This document shows, piece after piece, positions 1 through 11,118 of a stretch of 64,000 nucleotides of DNA. The notes below the pieces were generated by a model that saw only the letters and a program-made list of their open reading frames with translations, had not been told where the DNA came from and searched no databases. The first letter of the stretch is position 1. Every line of letters starts with the position of its first letter. Source of the DNA: Apricaphanius iberus (taxonomy: Eukaryota; Chordata; Actinopteri; Cyprinodontiformes; Aphaniidae); NCBI GenBank assembly GCA_028564705.1, contig JAPXFQ010002804.1, forward strand, positions 2,232,001 to 2,296,000, written 5' to 3'. The position numbers and the translations under genes were made by a program.

Positions 1-479
1 TAACCCTTTACATATATGATTACAAAATGTGCTTACCTCCAGAGGAATTTTGAAGAACGAACCAATTATTAATTAGTGGTTAACTAATCTTCATACCTGC
101 CCCATCGCATTTGTGAGCTAATGATTTCTGAATTATTACTAAATTGTTGGTCAGTCATAAATCCCCAATCAGGAACTAATGACTCACCAATGATTGACCG
201 GCAGATGATTCATCATAATATTCCTTGAATTTAAGCACAGTGAATTAACTAGTTGCTGAAAGTGTGCTATCCAAATGAAATTGCCTTGCCTTTCGTTATT
301 GATGAGTATTGTATGTCTTTTCCTGTAAGGTGATCAGATCAGCCCTGTGGACAATAATAACATATTAGTAAAACCTCCTGTTTTCTATTTGCTTAAAATT
401 TTGTCTTGTTCAGTAGTAGTTCTGCAGGACTGAAGTACAGTTAAAACTCATAATGACTAATGAATCATTAGTTCAGCAG
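1..479. other. Intergenic DNA with a weak L2-like tail
   Basis: No coding exon is visible. Positions about 257-292 read like the end of a fish L2 LINE (GTGTGCTAT followed by AAATTGCCTTGCC), which suggests a very short 3' remnant. The rest is AT-rich unique-looking sequence. Confidence 0.35.
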
Positions 480-1330
480 TCAGAGCTGTTCCTCAAAGAG
501 TTCATTGAACGATTGTTCATGAACTCGTTCATATTTTTTGTGAACGTGAACTGTACTAACTTTATTTTGGTCTGATGAATGTTATAGTGAACACATTCAT
601 TCTGGCGTTTGTGAACAGCGCTCTCTCACAGTTCAGTTTTTTCAAGTGATGCCAGATTTCCATCAAGCCTTCCTGACAAATTACCGGTTAGACCAATGGT
701 GGTTAAAGAGGGGAAAACACAAATCTGGCAACACTTGTCATAGAGTTTCACCATGTATGGCTCAGCGTCAAATTGCAAAGTATGAAAGCAAATTCAAGTG
801 AACGGAGCAGCAGCAGTAATTCAGCATCAAACAATACAGCGGCATGTTTGTATGACCACCCAAAATATTGTTTTGAATATGTTATTGATCCAGGTATGAA
901 AAATCATACATTTTTGTGTAAACTTTGTCCGTCAGGTCTCAAGAAGATACTGTGCACATTAACAACGCCAACAGCAAACTCAATTATTGAAATAAAACAC
1001 CCAGCTAGCCTTTCAAGGTACGTGTCAGTCACTAAAAAAATTAAAAGACACATAGACGACTTACCACATAGACATTTTTATCTCCCAGTTGGAGCTGCAC
1101 AACCTGGCATTGCAACATATGTTGGAGACCTGCAGCCTGTACGAAAAGTGGATTACGCAGCTTTCATGAACTTAAGGAACTGCAACCTTACTTATATATT
1201 TGGACTAATTGTTGCACTCTATAACCTAATTTCTATACATTTTCTTTGGGAAAACAAGTCAAAACATATTTGCAGAAACTGAAAAGTGATTTCATGGAAA
1301 ATTAATAATGTTTAAACGTTTTGCAATTTG
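480..1330 (+). mobile_element. hAT-like transposon 5' fragment
   Basis: The segment opens with CAGAGCTGTTCC and then holds several overlapping GTTCATGAAC/GTGAAC motifs at about 500-620, a pattern seen near the ends of fish hAT elements. A short BED-like reading frame follows at 773-1282. No matching right end or 8-bp target duplication was found, so this is probably a truncated copy. Confidence 0.4.
773..1282 (+). pseudogene. BED-type zinc-finger-like fragment of a hAT transposase
   Basis: This is an open frame of 169 codons. The frame opens at a TTG, and the first ATG is at 782, which is the more likely start. After a Ser/Asn-rich leader it has a cysteine pair CKLC near residue 50 and a basic His region KKIKRH near residue 90, spaced roughly as in BED zinc fingers that bind transposon ends. 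The frame stops long before any RNase H-like catalytic core, so it cannot encode a complete hAT transposase. A domesticated BED protein is possible but nothing here supports splicing or conservation. Family assignment is an inference from these residues and the neighbouring hAT-like repeats. Confidence 0.35.
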
Positions 1331-1383
1331 ATTTTTGTGTTATGAGGTACAACCTTAATTTCCAACCTCAGCATGGTTCCTCT

Positions 1384-2150
1384 AGGGTTGCGCCGATGAA
1401 CGATATCATCGTCCATTGTGATGGTTGACCAACATCCCGATGGAAAGCCACCATCGTGATGCCATGCCCCCCACCCTGGCAGACACACACTAATCCTTTA
1501 GTCTCTTCTATAGTTTAACTAAAACCTTTGCATGGACCCGTCTGGAAACATTGAGAATATAACTAACTAATGAGTGTAGCACAGTGGAAAATATTTGTAT
1601 ATGTTTTTTTATTTATTTTGCGTGGTTTGAGTGTGTGGATTTGGTGTGTTTGGTTTGCATTTGTTTCCCTCTGTGAAGCTCCAAAAAAAAAAAAAAAAAA
1701 GAATTGATCTGAATGATTCAGGACAAGGAGCGCAGCAACCAGCTGCTTTGTTACAGCTGCGCAAAACTTGTTAAGCTGAACATAAAAAGAGCCGAGGCAG
1801 GACGGCAAAGACTGAACCCAATGGCCGAACACCACGAGCGATTAGCGCGCACTAGAGCTGAAGGTCTTTACCCGAACCCGTCCGCCTCTTTAGCGCGATA
1901 ATTTATATTAAAGTGCCACATTATTCCCAATCTACCTGTCAAGATGTTACCGGCACGCAGCATGTTATGATGGTAAAGACCCACTCCTCTCAGATAAACT
2001 CACAGAAAATGCTGAAGAATAAATGCACTATTCTAGCGGAAAATGTGGGGTTTAATCGGTTCGTGCTATAATAAGCTGCCAATCCAAATGTACTCTTGAA
2101 CTCTCTCTGGTTCAGGTAGGTTCGGGGCCAACTTTCAAGGCCCGATTACA
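1384..2150 (+). mobile_element. hAT-like terminal region (TAGGGTTGCGCCGATG type)
   Basis: The segment begins with TAGGGTTGCGCCGATG, then runs through CATCGTCCAT and CATCCCGATGG motifs that I recognise from the ends of fish hAT-type repeats. A poly-A run at 1683-1700 and a short unremarkable frame at 1713-1901 follow. No right terminal repeat or target duplication could be identified, so the right boundary is a guess. Confidence 0.35.
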
Positions 2151-3535
2151 GCTCTAACAAGTCTCCGGTGGCAGACAGTCAGAGCGAGGCAGATAATTAT
2201 CATTTCACCTGTTTTGAGAAACGAGCAAAGATGGCCACAAACGTTGCGCACTATTCAAAGCGGCGGGGATATCGGTGCCTGCCCTTTGTTTTCCAGCTGC
2301 TTTTGGCTGAAATTGGGAATGAGAGCTTCAAAGGAAATCAGCTGTTCACCTGTCAGCTGATGTAGTGGTGTACGCTCGATTAGAAGAATTTATATTAAGA
2401 CTTTTACCTGGAAGGAGAACAACCTAGTGTGAGTTTATTAAGTATAAGTCTTTCTTTTTACAAGGTAAAGGAATTATGTCCGTTTTTCAGCTTAAAGCTC
2501 TGAAAAGGTCCAGCACGATGCCAAAATCCATGCGCACATAAAAGTGTGAGTATGGATTTAAAAGCTTAGAGGAACTAGGTCAAAGGTTACACCAGCACAA
2601 ATAAACTGTGAAACAGTGTTTCCGATGTCCTGTGTAAGTAGAAAATGTGTTACTGTCTTTGCTTGTCTCTGGTCAGCGCAACCATCCATAAATTAGTGAT
2701 CTCGCTCATTTAGTTAGTTTAAATACTAAATCCTGAGATCAACTAGATCATGTCAAGTCTAATCCTGTACATAGAGAAATATCTCTGTTTGCACTATTCT
2801 GCTTTATGAGGTCATAAACACAACATTCCCTTACGTTTTATTTGGAAACTGGCAGTTGAGGGAAATGCTGGCCAATCGGAGGAGGAGCCAGTGAACAAAG
2901 AAGGTCAAGAAAGTTAATTATACCACTCTGTTAGCCATAAAAATGTGCTGTGCAGTGAAAGACAGTCAGTCTTCGTGAACTGACCACAGTCCACTGTCCA
3001 CAGAGGATGAGATTGGCAGGGAACAGGTTATCAGTTCTGATGGTGATAGTGTCTCTTTCATTGTGGAGTACCAGCACAGAGCAACGATTGGAGGGTGGAC
3101 AGCCAGGTGAGTGATCAGCGTGATGTTTAGGAAGGGCGTTACAAAAGGGTATCTGAGGATTGATGTGGGAGCAAACTGCTAGGAACCAGAACAGGAACCG
3201 CAGGGCTGATTGAGACATCAAGGGAGGTCTTTTTGATGGTTCAGGAAAGTGGTAACCCACAGTAGGTAGCTGTGAAGGGGGAAGCAGAGCTCTGGTAAGG
3301 AATAAGTTCTTTTAAAACCACAGTACAGATCCAGGAATATGGGTTAACACATAGATGAGATAACCATCTGGCATCTGCTTCATGGAATCTGCTCCTTTAA
3401 ATACTGCTCTTTATTAGGACTGATGTACTCCAGCTTTAAACCACAGCTATTAGTCGCACCCTGAAAGGGAAATGGTCAAAGACAACAACAATTGTTCCAT
3501 TTGAACTGTATGCCTTACGTCTTCCGAATGAGTGG
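2151..3535. other. No recognisable gene
   Basis: Short frames occur on both strands here but none shows a domain, splice context or compositional sign of coding. No repeat with definable ends was seen. Confidence 0.4.
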
Positions 3536-3548
3536 AAGATAAGCACAT
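3536..3548. repeat. Target-site duplication, left copy (SINE)
   Basis: The 13-bp string AAGATAAGCACAT here recurs exactly at 3917-3929, on the other side of the SINE. Confidence 0.9.
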
Positions 3549-3916
3549 CCATCCATCCATTATCTTAGCCGCTTATCCAATTCAGGGTCGCGGGGGCAGC
3601 TGGAGCCTATCCCAGCAGTTAACAGGCGTAAGGCAGGGTACACCCTGGACAGGACGCCAGTCTGTCGCAGGGCCAACACAAAGAGAGACGGACAACCATT
3701 CACACTCACACATTCCTAGGGACAATTTAGAATGATCAATTCACCTATCATGCATGTTTTTGGACAGTGGGAGGAAGCCGGAGTACCCGGAGGGAACCCA
3801 CGCATACACGGGGAGAACATGCAAACTCCATGCAGAAAGACCCTGGGCCGGGATACGAACCCACGACCTTCTTGCTGCAAGGCAACAGTGCTAACCACTG
3901 CGCCACCGTGCAGCCC
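3549..3916 (-). mobile_element. Full-length tRNA-derived SINE with GGAT tail
   Basis: Read on the minus strand, the element starts GGGCTGCACGGTGGCGCAG and has an RNA polymerase III A box (TGGCGCAGTGGTTAGC, within 3889-3906) and a B box (GGTTCGTATCC, 3851-3861). It then has a conserved body and a (GGAT)n tail at the plus-strand left end (about 3549-3558). This is an abundant fish SINE type, copied by LINE machinery. Perfect 13-bp duplications on both sides show an intact insertion boundary. It encodes no protein, and the open frames through it are by-products. Confidence 0.9.
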
Positions 3917-3929
3917 AAGATAAGCACAT
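3917..3929. repeat. Target-site duplication, right copy (SINE)
   Basis: Exact repeat of the 13 bp at 3536-3548, which fixes the 5' end of the minus-strand SINE at 3916. Confidence 0.9.
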
Positions 3930-4237
3930 TTATGGTTGAAAGACTAAATATGTCCCACACATTCATCAATATATATTAAACATAATTTAAAATATCTATA
4001 TATTTAGTACATGTGTAATCCAACGTCATTATTGTGTATAAAAAGAGGTAGCAATGGGGATACGCCACTGCCTCAGTCAGTGCATGTGACAGCAGCACCT
4101 GCTGTGAGAATCCGCTCGTCATTGCCTACCTCATCATCCTCACATGTACCTATACAGGCTATGCACAAATTCAGCAAGTTTGAATAATAAAATGTTAAAA
4201 TCATAGAGAAAATGTTAAGGAACAGTCAATTGCCATT
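3930..4237. other. No recognisable gene
   Basis: AT-rich spacer between the SINE and the next terminal inverted repeat. A TATAAAAAG string lies at about 4037, but no transcript model supports it as a promoter. Confidence 0.4.
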
Positions 4238-5253
4238 GCCTGATTTATCAAGATTGATAATGACCACAAAATTGCATGCAGCACTAATAAATTGCGCGAG
4301 TGGGTTGTCCTTAATTTGCAGGTGATTTGCTAAAATTGCGTGAGCAATTCCTATCAGCTGCACCACGGCTAGAGAGAGGAGAAATATGCACATGGTTTCA
4401 TGATGCATCTTTGGCACAAAAAAGGTATATCAGGCATATCAGTTATCTGGTGGTTACAGAATAAATTAGTCTAAAATGTTGTGAATTCTGTTTTTCATTT
4501 GTGAGTAATTAATGTAATTCATGCGGTGTACATGCACTGCACTTTATCCTGGCCTCTATTGAATGTTGCTGTAGAAAAAAAAATTTCTCTTGAAAATATG
4601 TAATCTGAAATGCCTGAATTTTGTTTTTAAAATATCATATATAGTGGCAGTTATCATTGTGGTATTGTATATGATTAAAACATTTTATTAATTGGACTCC
4701 AGGAAGGGCATCCACTACAACTCACTGTGCGCTTAGCGCATCTTCACAAGGTGGAGATGTGATGAGAGCGCAGTGAGTTATGATGCGTCTTTGGGGGGAA
4801 AAGAAGTAAATATTTACATAACTATCAGATTTCTGGCCATTAGAGTGTTAATTACTCTTAGTTTATATTGTGTGAGAAGGACTTTTTTCGTTTGTCAATA
4901 ATTAACTTGTGTTCATTATGATAGAGCAAAATTAAGACATGCTTTTCAGAAGTGCTAAAAATAGACAGTAAAATAGCCGGCGCAAACATTTTTATGCTTA
5001 GTAAATCACGCCTGGAACGCCTACTTATTTGCATATTCCCCTCCCAATATTTTGTGTCTTCTTGCAGAAATACCCAGTTTGCATATTCATTAAGGACAAA
5101 AGCGCTAAACGGATTGTGTGTGTCTTGCTGCGGGCTTAACAGACTCTTAACAATGATCTCTGCACCATGTTGATAGATCAGCCTCAGCCTGTTTTTGCAA
5201 GGCTGTGCTTTTTGCGCGGATTTTAACAAGCGCAAACCGTTGACAAATCAGGC
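4238..5253. mobile_element. Harbinger-like MITE candidate
   Basis: The left end reads GCCTGATTTATCAA (4238-4251). The right end reads TTGACAAATCAGGC (5240-5253), whose reverse complement matches at 13 of 14 positions. The GCCTGATTTATCAA-type end is one I associate with PIF/Harbinger-like MITEs. Both ends are followed inwards by GCGCAA/GCGCGAG-type motifs. No transposase frame is present, and a TWA target duplication is not clear. The 1-kb span may include a later insertion. Confidence 0.5.
4719..4779. repeat. Two-stem imperfect hairpin
   Basis: Outer arms are AACTCACTGTGCGCT (4719-4733) and AGCGCAGTGAGTT (4767-4779). Inner arms are CATCTTCAC (4739-4747) and GTGGAGATG (4751-4759). The hairpin lies inside the MITE candidate and may be part of its fold-back design. 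Confidence 0.55.
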
Positions 5254-5974
5254 CCTTAAAGTCACACTCCTGATGTGTTACTGTTTTCTAAACTGTTTAC
5301 TGAGTTACTGCTAAAGAAGCATTGGATAAGACCATTTTTACTTCCATGATGTGTAATTTACTCACAGCTCTCCAGGCAAAGCAGACTGAAAGGAAATACA
5401 TGCAGGCTTTATGTTTCAGTAGTTACTTTGCTTTGCGCTGTACAGATGAAATAAACACTATGATTGAACATGATGGTTTGAACAAGCTTTGTATGTGAAA
5501 AATGCTCCTTGGGAATGAAAAAAAAAATCTGTTTCTAAATATGTATACGCATTCATTTTCAGTTGAAGTGGAGCGCCCAGCAGGAGTGGTGAAGGAATTT
5601 AATTTCAGGGCGATGGCTTTCTTCGTTCATCCTTTGGCATGCTGCCATCTCATCCCCCATGCACTGAGACTCTTTGGAAGCAACAACTGGTGGAAATAAA
5701 TGTTCCCTCTGATAAGGATCAAAAGATTTTTCATACACCTCCATGTGCTAAAGACAATCTCAAGGACATCCCAAGGACTCTGAAGACAAATACATTTGCA
5801 TATAACCAAATTTAAGCTATTGTGTTTCTATTCCGTAGCTTCCCTATTTTTTTCAATCTGAAATAAAATAGGTTGATACATTTACTGACTAAAATTCCAT
5901 AAAAACAGTTTAAAACATGTTTGATTGCTTGTATCAATAGGTCCTGAAACAGATAAATGATTTAGAGTTGTTAT
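5254..5974. other. No recognisable gene
   Basis: A 65-codon frame at 5502-5699 follows a TTTTCAG that could imitate a splice acceptor at about 5555-5561, but the peptide has no recognisable domain and I do not call it an exon. Confidence 0.35.
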
Positions 5975-5982
5975 ATAATACT
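5975..5982. repeat. 8-bp target duplication, left (hAT)
   Basis: ATAATACT directly precedes the CAGTGTTGGG terminus and recurs exactly at 11262-11269. Eight base pairs is the hAT signature length. Confidence 0.92.
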
Positions 5983-6694
5983 CAGTGTTGGGAGTAATGG
6001 CGATTAAGTATAACAGCGTTACTAACTGCGTTCCTTTTTTGGTAACGGAGTGATCTAATTAATTACTTTTCCCACCGTTACAACGCAGTTACCGTTACTG
6101 GGGATGTAGTGGCGTGTTACTACAACGTGGTGAATGCAGCGCAGCGGCGTCAGCCTTCTGACAGACACTTCAGCTGTCATCTCTCATCAGGGAGAGAGAT
6201 GGCGATGGCGGGGAGGGCGGAGAAAATTAGTGCTCTTGCTGTCTCACTGTGTGTTTTAAAGACTGCGGAGAACTTAGTTTTAAGTTGGATATTCGATGGA
6301 CATTAGTTTCCTTAAAGTTGAGCGGGTCTAACATTTCATCCCTTATTCCAATGCCTGTGCTCTGCGCCGTTGCGCACTCTGCAGCTTTGTTTTAATTATG
6401 GTTTGGTTTTCAATAAATCTCCATGCATCCCAGAAAATACCTGTCAGATCTACTAAAAAAGTAACATAACGATTTTTTAAATTGAAATATTTAATATGTT
6501 ACTGTAAAATGTGATTTTTGTTCATTAGCTTCCAGTTCATGTGGCAACACATCAGTACTACTACATCCAATTACATAGTGCTTTATTTAATGTGCAATAT
6601 TACTGACTAAACGTAATAGACAGATTTTCCTGTTTCTTTTTACACAAATTTTTGTGCCCTAGTTTTGCACTTTATTTTTCTTATATATTTATTC

Positions 6695-8115
6695 CTTATA
6701 GAATCTATGTGGGAGGTCCACTTCAGGTCCCGTGTGATGGTGGATCCTAGGAACCTGAAAGACTCCACTGTGGGGACCAACCTGTTGGTGATTATGGGAG
6801 ATGTTGATGGGGGTCTCTTCCTGAAGTCCACTGTCATCTCCACAGTTTTGAGCGGGTTTTGCTCCAGGTGGTTCTGACTACACCAGAGGACCAGCTGTTC
6901 CACTTCCCTTCTGTACGCAGAAACCATCCGCCATCACGGATGAGTCCAATGACGGTGGTGTCATCTGCAAACTTCACGAGTTTCACAGAAGGGTCTCTTG
7001 ACGTCCAATCAGTGGTGTAAAGGGAGAAAAGCAGTGGGGAGAGAATGCATCCCTGGGGGGCGCCGATGCTGAGGGACCGGGTGCTGGATATGAAGTTACC
7101 CAGTTTCACCTGCTGCCTCCTGTCAGTCAGGAAACTGGTAATCCACTGGCAGGTGGAGGGAGGCACGGTGAGCTGGGACAGTTTTTGGTGGAGGAGCTCT
7201 GGGACGATGGTGTTGAATGCAGAGCTGAAGTCCACAAACAGGACCCGAGCGTAGGTACCTGCAGAGTCTAGGTGGTGCAGGATGTAGTGGAGAGCCATCT
7301 TGACTGCGTCATCCACTGACCTGTTTGCTCTATAGACGAACTGCAGGGGGTCTAGCAGGGGATCCGTGATGTCCTTCAGGTTGGACAGCACCAGTCGCTC
7401 AAAGGATTTCATGACCATAGATGTCAGGGCGACTGGTCTGTAGTCATTTAATCCTGTGACAGGGGACTTCTTGGGAACCGGAATGATGGTGGAGCGTTTG
7501 AGGCAGGAGGGGACCTCACACAGCTCCAGGGAGTTATTGAAGATCTGACTGAAGATGGGAGCCAGCTGGTCAGCACAGACTTTCAGACAGGACGGAGACA
7601 CTCCATCAGGACCTGATGCCTTCTTAATCCTCTGTCTCTGAAATAGTTGGCGCACATCCTGTTCACAGATCCTCAGCGCAGGCAGGGGGTCAGGTATGGG
7701 GATGGTTTGGGGTGATGCTAGGCCTTTTGTGATGGAGATGGTGGGGGAGGTGGAAGGTGTGAAAGTTGTTTCAAACCTGGAGAAAAAGTCATTGAGGTCC
7801 TCAGCCAGGCGGGGGCTCCCCACAGGGTGGGGGGATGGTCTCCTGTAGTTGGTAATGGTCTGCAGGCCCTTCCAAACTGCAGAAGAGTCGTTGGCAGAAA
7901 AATGCTCCTTCAGCTTTGCACTGTAGTTCATTTTTGCTGCCTTGATCTCCTTTGTCAGCTTGTTCCTGGCCTGCTTGTACAGGTCCCGATCCCCACTCCT
8001 GTAGGCCTCCTCCTTGTCCTGGCGTAGCCGTCTCAGTTCTGCAGTGAACCATGGTTTGTTGTTGTTGAACGTGCAGAAGGTTTTGGTCTGCAAACACATG
8101 TCCTCACAAAAGCTT
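6695..8115 (-). pseudogene. Rex1/Babar (CR1-group) LINE reverse transcriptase fragment
   Basis: On the minus strand a long frame (8177-6834) carries a LINE RT. It has a linker with NNNKPWF, the RT entry block KASGPDGV, NDYRPVALTS, motif A FVDFSSAFNTI with its catalytic Asp, the GAPQGCILSPLLFSLYT block and the catalytic FADDTTV. These are the palm and finger motifs of a non-LTR reverse transcriptase that would copy its RNA by target-primed synthesis. A frameshift near 6920-6930 moves the thumb region (SFRFLGSTIT, LKWTSHID) into another frame at 6927-6640. The endonuclease domain is missing (5' truncation at about 8115) and the C-terminus also ends early. The copy sits inside the hAT and abuts the L2 head to tail. 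The clade assignment to Rex1/Babar is a recognition-based inference. Confidence 0.85.
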
Positions 8116-9073
8116 AATTTAGAGTTACGTACCCTAAAGCAGAATATTAGAAAACTAGAGAGGAAATGGCGCTCCACACATTTACAGGATTCTTATTTAG
8201 TGTGGAAAAATAGTCTATTGCTATATAAAAGGAGCCTTCGAACAGCCAGAACAGCATTTTTTCATTTTTAATTGAGGAGAATAAAAACAATCCTTGGTTT
8301 CTTTTTAATACAGTTGCCAAACTCACGCAGGATCAAAGCTCTGTCGAGCCAACCATTCCCCCAGCTCTTAGTAGTGACGACTTCACTAATTTTTTTATAA
8401 ATAAAGTAGACTCTATAAAAAATAAGATACATGGGAACCTTCCCAATATGCTTGCTTCTTCCTTAGTTAGTGAGGCAGCATCAAAAATGGTTGAACCTAA
8501 AATATGCTTGAACTGCTTTAATGCAGCTGAACTTTCAGATCTACTAAAATTATTAGCTTAATCAAAACCTTCAACTTGCATGCTAGACCCAGTCCCAACT
8601 AAACTTTTAAAAGAGGTTTTCCCTCTGATTGCTGCTCCAATTTTAGATATAATGAATCTATCCTTAGTAAATGGATATGTACCACAGGAGTTTAAGATTG
8701 CTGTAATTAAACCTCTACTTAAGAAACCATCTCTTGATCAAAACGACTTAATTAACTATAGACCGATATCTAATCTTCCCTTCTTATCTAAAATTCTTGA
8801 GAAAATAGTTTCACATCAGATATGTGAGCATTTAAACAATAATGAGCTGTTTGAGAAGTTTCAGTCAGGCTTTAGAGCTCATCATAGCACTGAAACAGCT
8901 CTGGTGAAGGTTACTAATGATATTCTCATAGCCTCAGACAATGGACTGGTGACCATTCTGGTCCTGTTAGATCTCAGTGCTGCCTTTGACACTGTTGATC
9001 ACTATATTCTCATTGAAAGGCTTCAAAGTGTCGGTATAATAGGAACAGCACTAGGCTGGTTTAAATTTTATTT
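8115..9073 (+). pseudogene. L2 LINE reverse transcriptase, 5' part
   Basis: The sense L2 starts in the endonuclease-RT linker (LRTLKQNIRKLERKWR, from about 8122) and runs into the RT palm. The open part at 8580-9095 shows PVPTKLLKEVFP, VIKPLLKKPSLD, NYRPISNLPFLSKILEK, FQSGFRAHHSTETALVKV and motif A LLDLSAAFDTVDH with the catalytic Asp intact. In-frame stops lie upstream, for example the TAA after LLKLLA near 8560. The endonuclease is absent, so the copy is 5'-truncated. At 9073 it is broken by a 928-bp insertion and it continues at 10002. Confidence 0.88.
9070..9073. repeat. 4-bp duplication at the insertion in L2
   Basis: ATTT occurs here and at 10002-10005. Joining the L2 across the insertion with one ATTT gives an uninterrupted L2 context, which supports these boundaries. 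Confidence 0.55.
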
Positions 9074-10001
9074 CATTAGCATGGACAACGCTTAAAGAGA
9101 TTAGATTTGTTTTGATTAGTTCATTTATTGACAAAGGTTAGATAGATGGTGTGTCTGGAAGGATGCCCCGATGGAGGCTTGTTGACTCTGTGTGGGGGTG
9201 CAGTCTTCGGAAGTCGGTCTTCTTTTCGAGCCTGCTCAGGACCCCCCCAGACGAATAACCTGAAAGAAACGGATATTAGCGCTGGAACTTTGAAAAAAGC
9301 AGATAAGGGGATGAAGGGATGAGAGATGGGATGAAGGGATGAGGGGATGAGGGAGGAATGAAGGGATGAAGGGATGAGGGAGGGGATGATGGGATGAAGG
9401 GATGAGGGAGGGATGAGGGGGATGATGGGTGAGGGAGGGGGAAGGGATGAGGGAGGGGAAGAAGGGAGTGGGATGAAGGGATGAGGGAGGGGATGAAGGG
9501 ATGAGGGAGGGGATGAAGGGATGAGGGGATGAGGGAGGGGATGAAGGGATGAGGGGATGAGGGAGGGGATGAAGGGATGAAGGGATGAGGGAGGGGATGA
9601 AGGGATGAGGGAGGGGATGAAGAAGGGGATGAGGGAGGAAACGAAGGGATGAAGAAGGGGATGAGGGAGGAAACGAAGGGATGAAGAAGGGGATGAGGGA
9701 GGAAATGAAGGGGATGAGGGGATGTAAGGAATGAGGAAATGAAGGGATGAAAGAATGGGAAAATGGGGATGTAATACCGAGACAAAGTAAAGGATCAGGG
9801 GGAGGGAGGGTGGGGTTTACGAGATCAGAGTCTGAGCGACGCTGATGGCTAGGTGCTCAGGGTTTAAATAGATCATGGAGTAATTAGGGATGAAATTCAG
9901 GTGTGAGATGCCAGGTGAGTCGAATCCGAGTTGATTACTGAGAGGATACTGAATATGGGGCGTGGTCCAGCTCATAAACCTAAGTTAACATATTAACTTA
10001 C
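9074..10001 (-). mobile_element. LTR-like insertion inside the L2
   Basis: The 928-bp block interrupts the L2 frame exactly between two ATTT copies. On the minus strand it has a TATA-like CTATTTAAACCC at about 9865-9880 and an AATAAATGAAC polyadenylation-type signal at about 9120-9130, in the order expected of a solo LTR. The termini are not the canonical TG...CA, so LTR status is tentative. A GA-rich minisatellite occupies its middle. Confidence 0.5.
9301..9770. repeat. GGGATGAAGGGATGAGGGAGG-type minisatellite
   Basis: About 470 bp of imperfect tandem units built from GGGATGAAGG, GGGATGAGG and GAGGGAGG blocks. The plus strand is almost free of C. The 169-codon minus-strand frame at 9785-9276 (repeated His-Pro-Phe-Ile-Pro-Ser) is only the translation of this repeat and is not called as a gene. 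Confidence 0.93.
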
Positions 10002-11118
10002 ATTTGTCCAACAGATTTCAGTTTGTTCAGGTAAACAATAGATCTTCCTCTGCCTCAATGGTTACTTGCGGAGTACCACAGGGTTCGGTGCTTGGGACGA
10101 TCCTTTTTACTATATATATGCTTCCTATTGGTAAAATCATTTGGTAGCATGGGATGAATTTCCATAGTTACGCAAATGATAAAATGTAGAATAGAATTCA
10201 AGGTCCTCCTTCTGACATATAAAGCTCTTAATAATCAAGCTCCATCATACATAAGAGACCTGATTGTTCCATATGTTCCTAACAGAGCCCTTCGCTCTCA
10301 GACTACAGGTTTACTTCGAGTCCCTAGGATTTCTAAAAATAGAATGGGTGGCAGATCTTTCAGTTATCAGGCTTCCCTCCTATGGAACCAGCTCCCAGGG
10401 TTGGTTCGTGAAGCAGACAACTTGTCTATCTTTAAAACTAGGCTCAAAACCTTCCTGTTCGACAAAGCTTACAGTTAGAGACATGTTAATAGGTAGTTAG
10501 AGACAGGTTAGACTGTAGCTAGGAAGAGACAGGTTTATGTTAGTTGTCAGGTAGAGTGTCAAAAGCTAGGAAGAGATTGGAAGAGGTAGAGTAGCTAGGT
10601 AGAGTTAGATTAATGTAAGCCAGGTAGAGAGTGTTAGTAGCCAAGTCTCCTGGTAGCTAGGAGACAGATTAATTTTAGTAGCTATGCTGCTTTAGGCTAG
10701 GCTGTTGGAAGACATTATTGGAGTCAGGTCCTACTTTCTCTCCTACTTCTCCCCAACTGCATGATGTGCTGTCAGTTCAAGCGCTAACCTGTTTTCTCTT
10801 AGTCTCTTCCTACAGTAGGTCCTCCTGACCCGCCCTGCTTGACGACCCTGACTAAGATGGCATTCCAGTGGAGGAACGTTCTCCACGTCCTGCCACCAGC
10901 TTCTGCTTCTGCATTGGTTCTGTTGCTCTTTCTGTGTCTGTGCTGCCTTCTCCAAACCCCAGACGGTCTCGCCAGATGACCGCTTATGCTGAGCCTGGTT
11001 CTGCTTGAGGTTTCTTCCTGTTAAAAGGGAGTTTTTCCTCTCCACTGTCGCTTCATGCTCGCTCAGTGTGAGGGATTGCTGAAAAGTCACAAAACTGAAT
11101 TGAATTGAATTATTGAAC
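10002..11118 (+). pseudogene. L2 LINE, 3' part with C-terminus and tail
   Basis: The L2 resumes with GVPQGSVLGT (about 10070-10100). The catalytic box appears as YAND at 10169-10180 instead of YADD, and the sequence then jumps straight to the C-terminal domain, so several hundred bases are deleted. The frame at 10176-10478 keeps the conserved end: FKVLLLTYKALNNQAPSYI, then LLWNQLPGLVR, then LKTFLFDKAYS. A long 3' UTR leads to a tail of repeated GAATT units (about 11095-11115). The mutation of the catalytic Asp and the deletion make it non-functional. Confidence 0.87.

Noticed and set aside
773..1282. Considered as a domesticated BED zinc-finger gene
   Set aside because: Single short frame, no exon structure, and neighbouring transposon-like ends. 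A truncated transposase is the simpler reading.
3851..3906. tRNA-like sequence with A and B boxes
   Set aside because: It is the head of a SINE flanked by target duplications, not a tRNA gene. There is no anticodon arm or acceptor stem pairing that I could verify.
5502..5744. Possible exon preceded by a TTTTCAG acceptor-like site
   Set aside because: Frames are open on both strands with no recognisable peptide and no matching donor or neighbour exon.
9276..9785. 169-codon minus-strand frame rich in His-Pro-Ser
   Set aside because: It is a pure translation of the GA-rich minisatellite. The repeating peptide follows the DNA unit and shows no independent protein feature.
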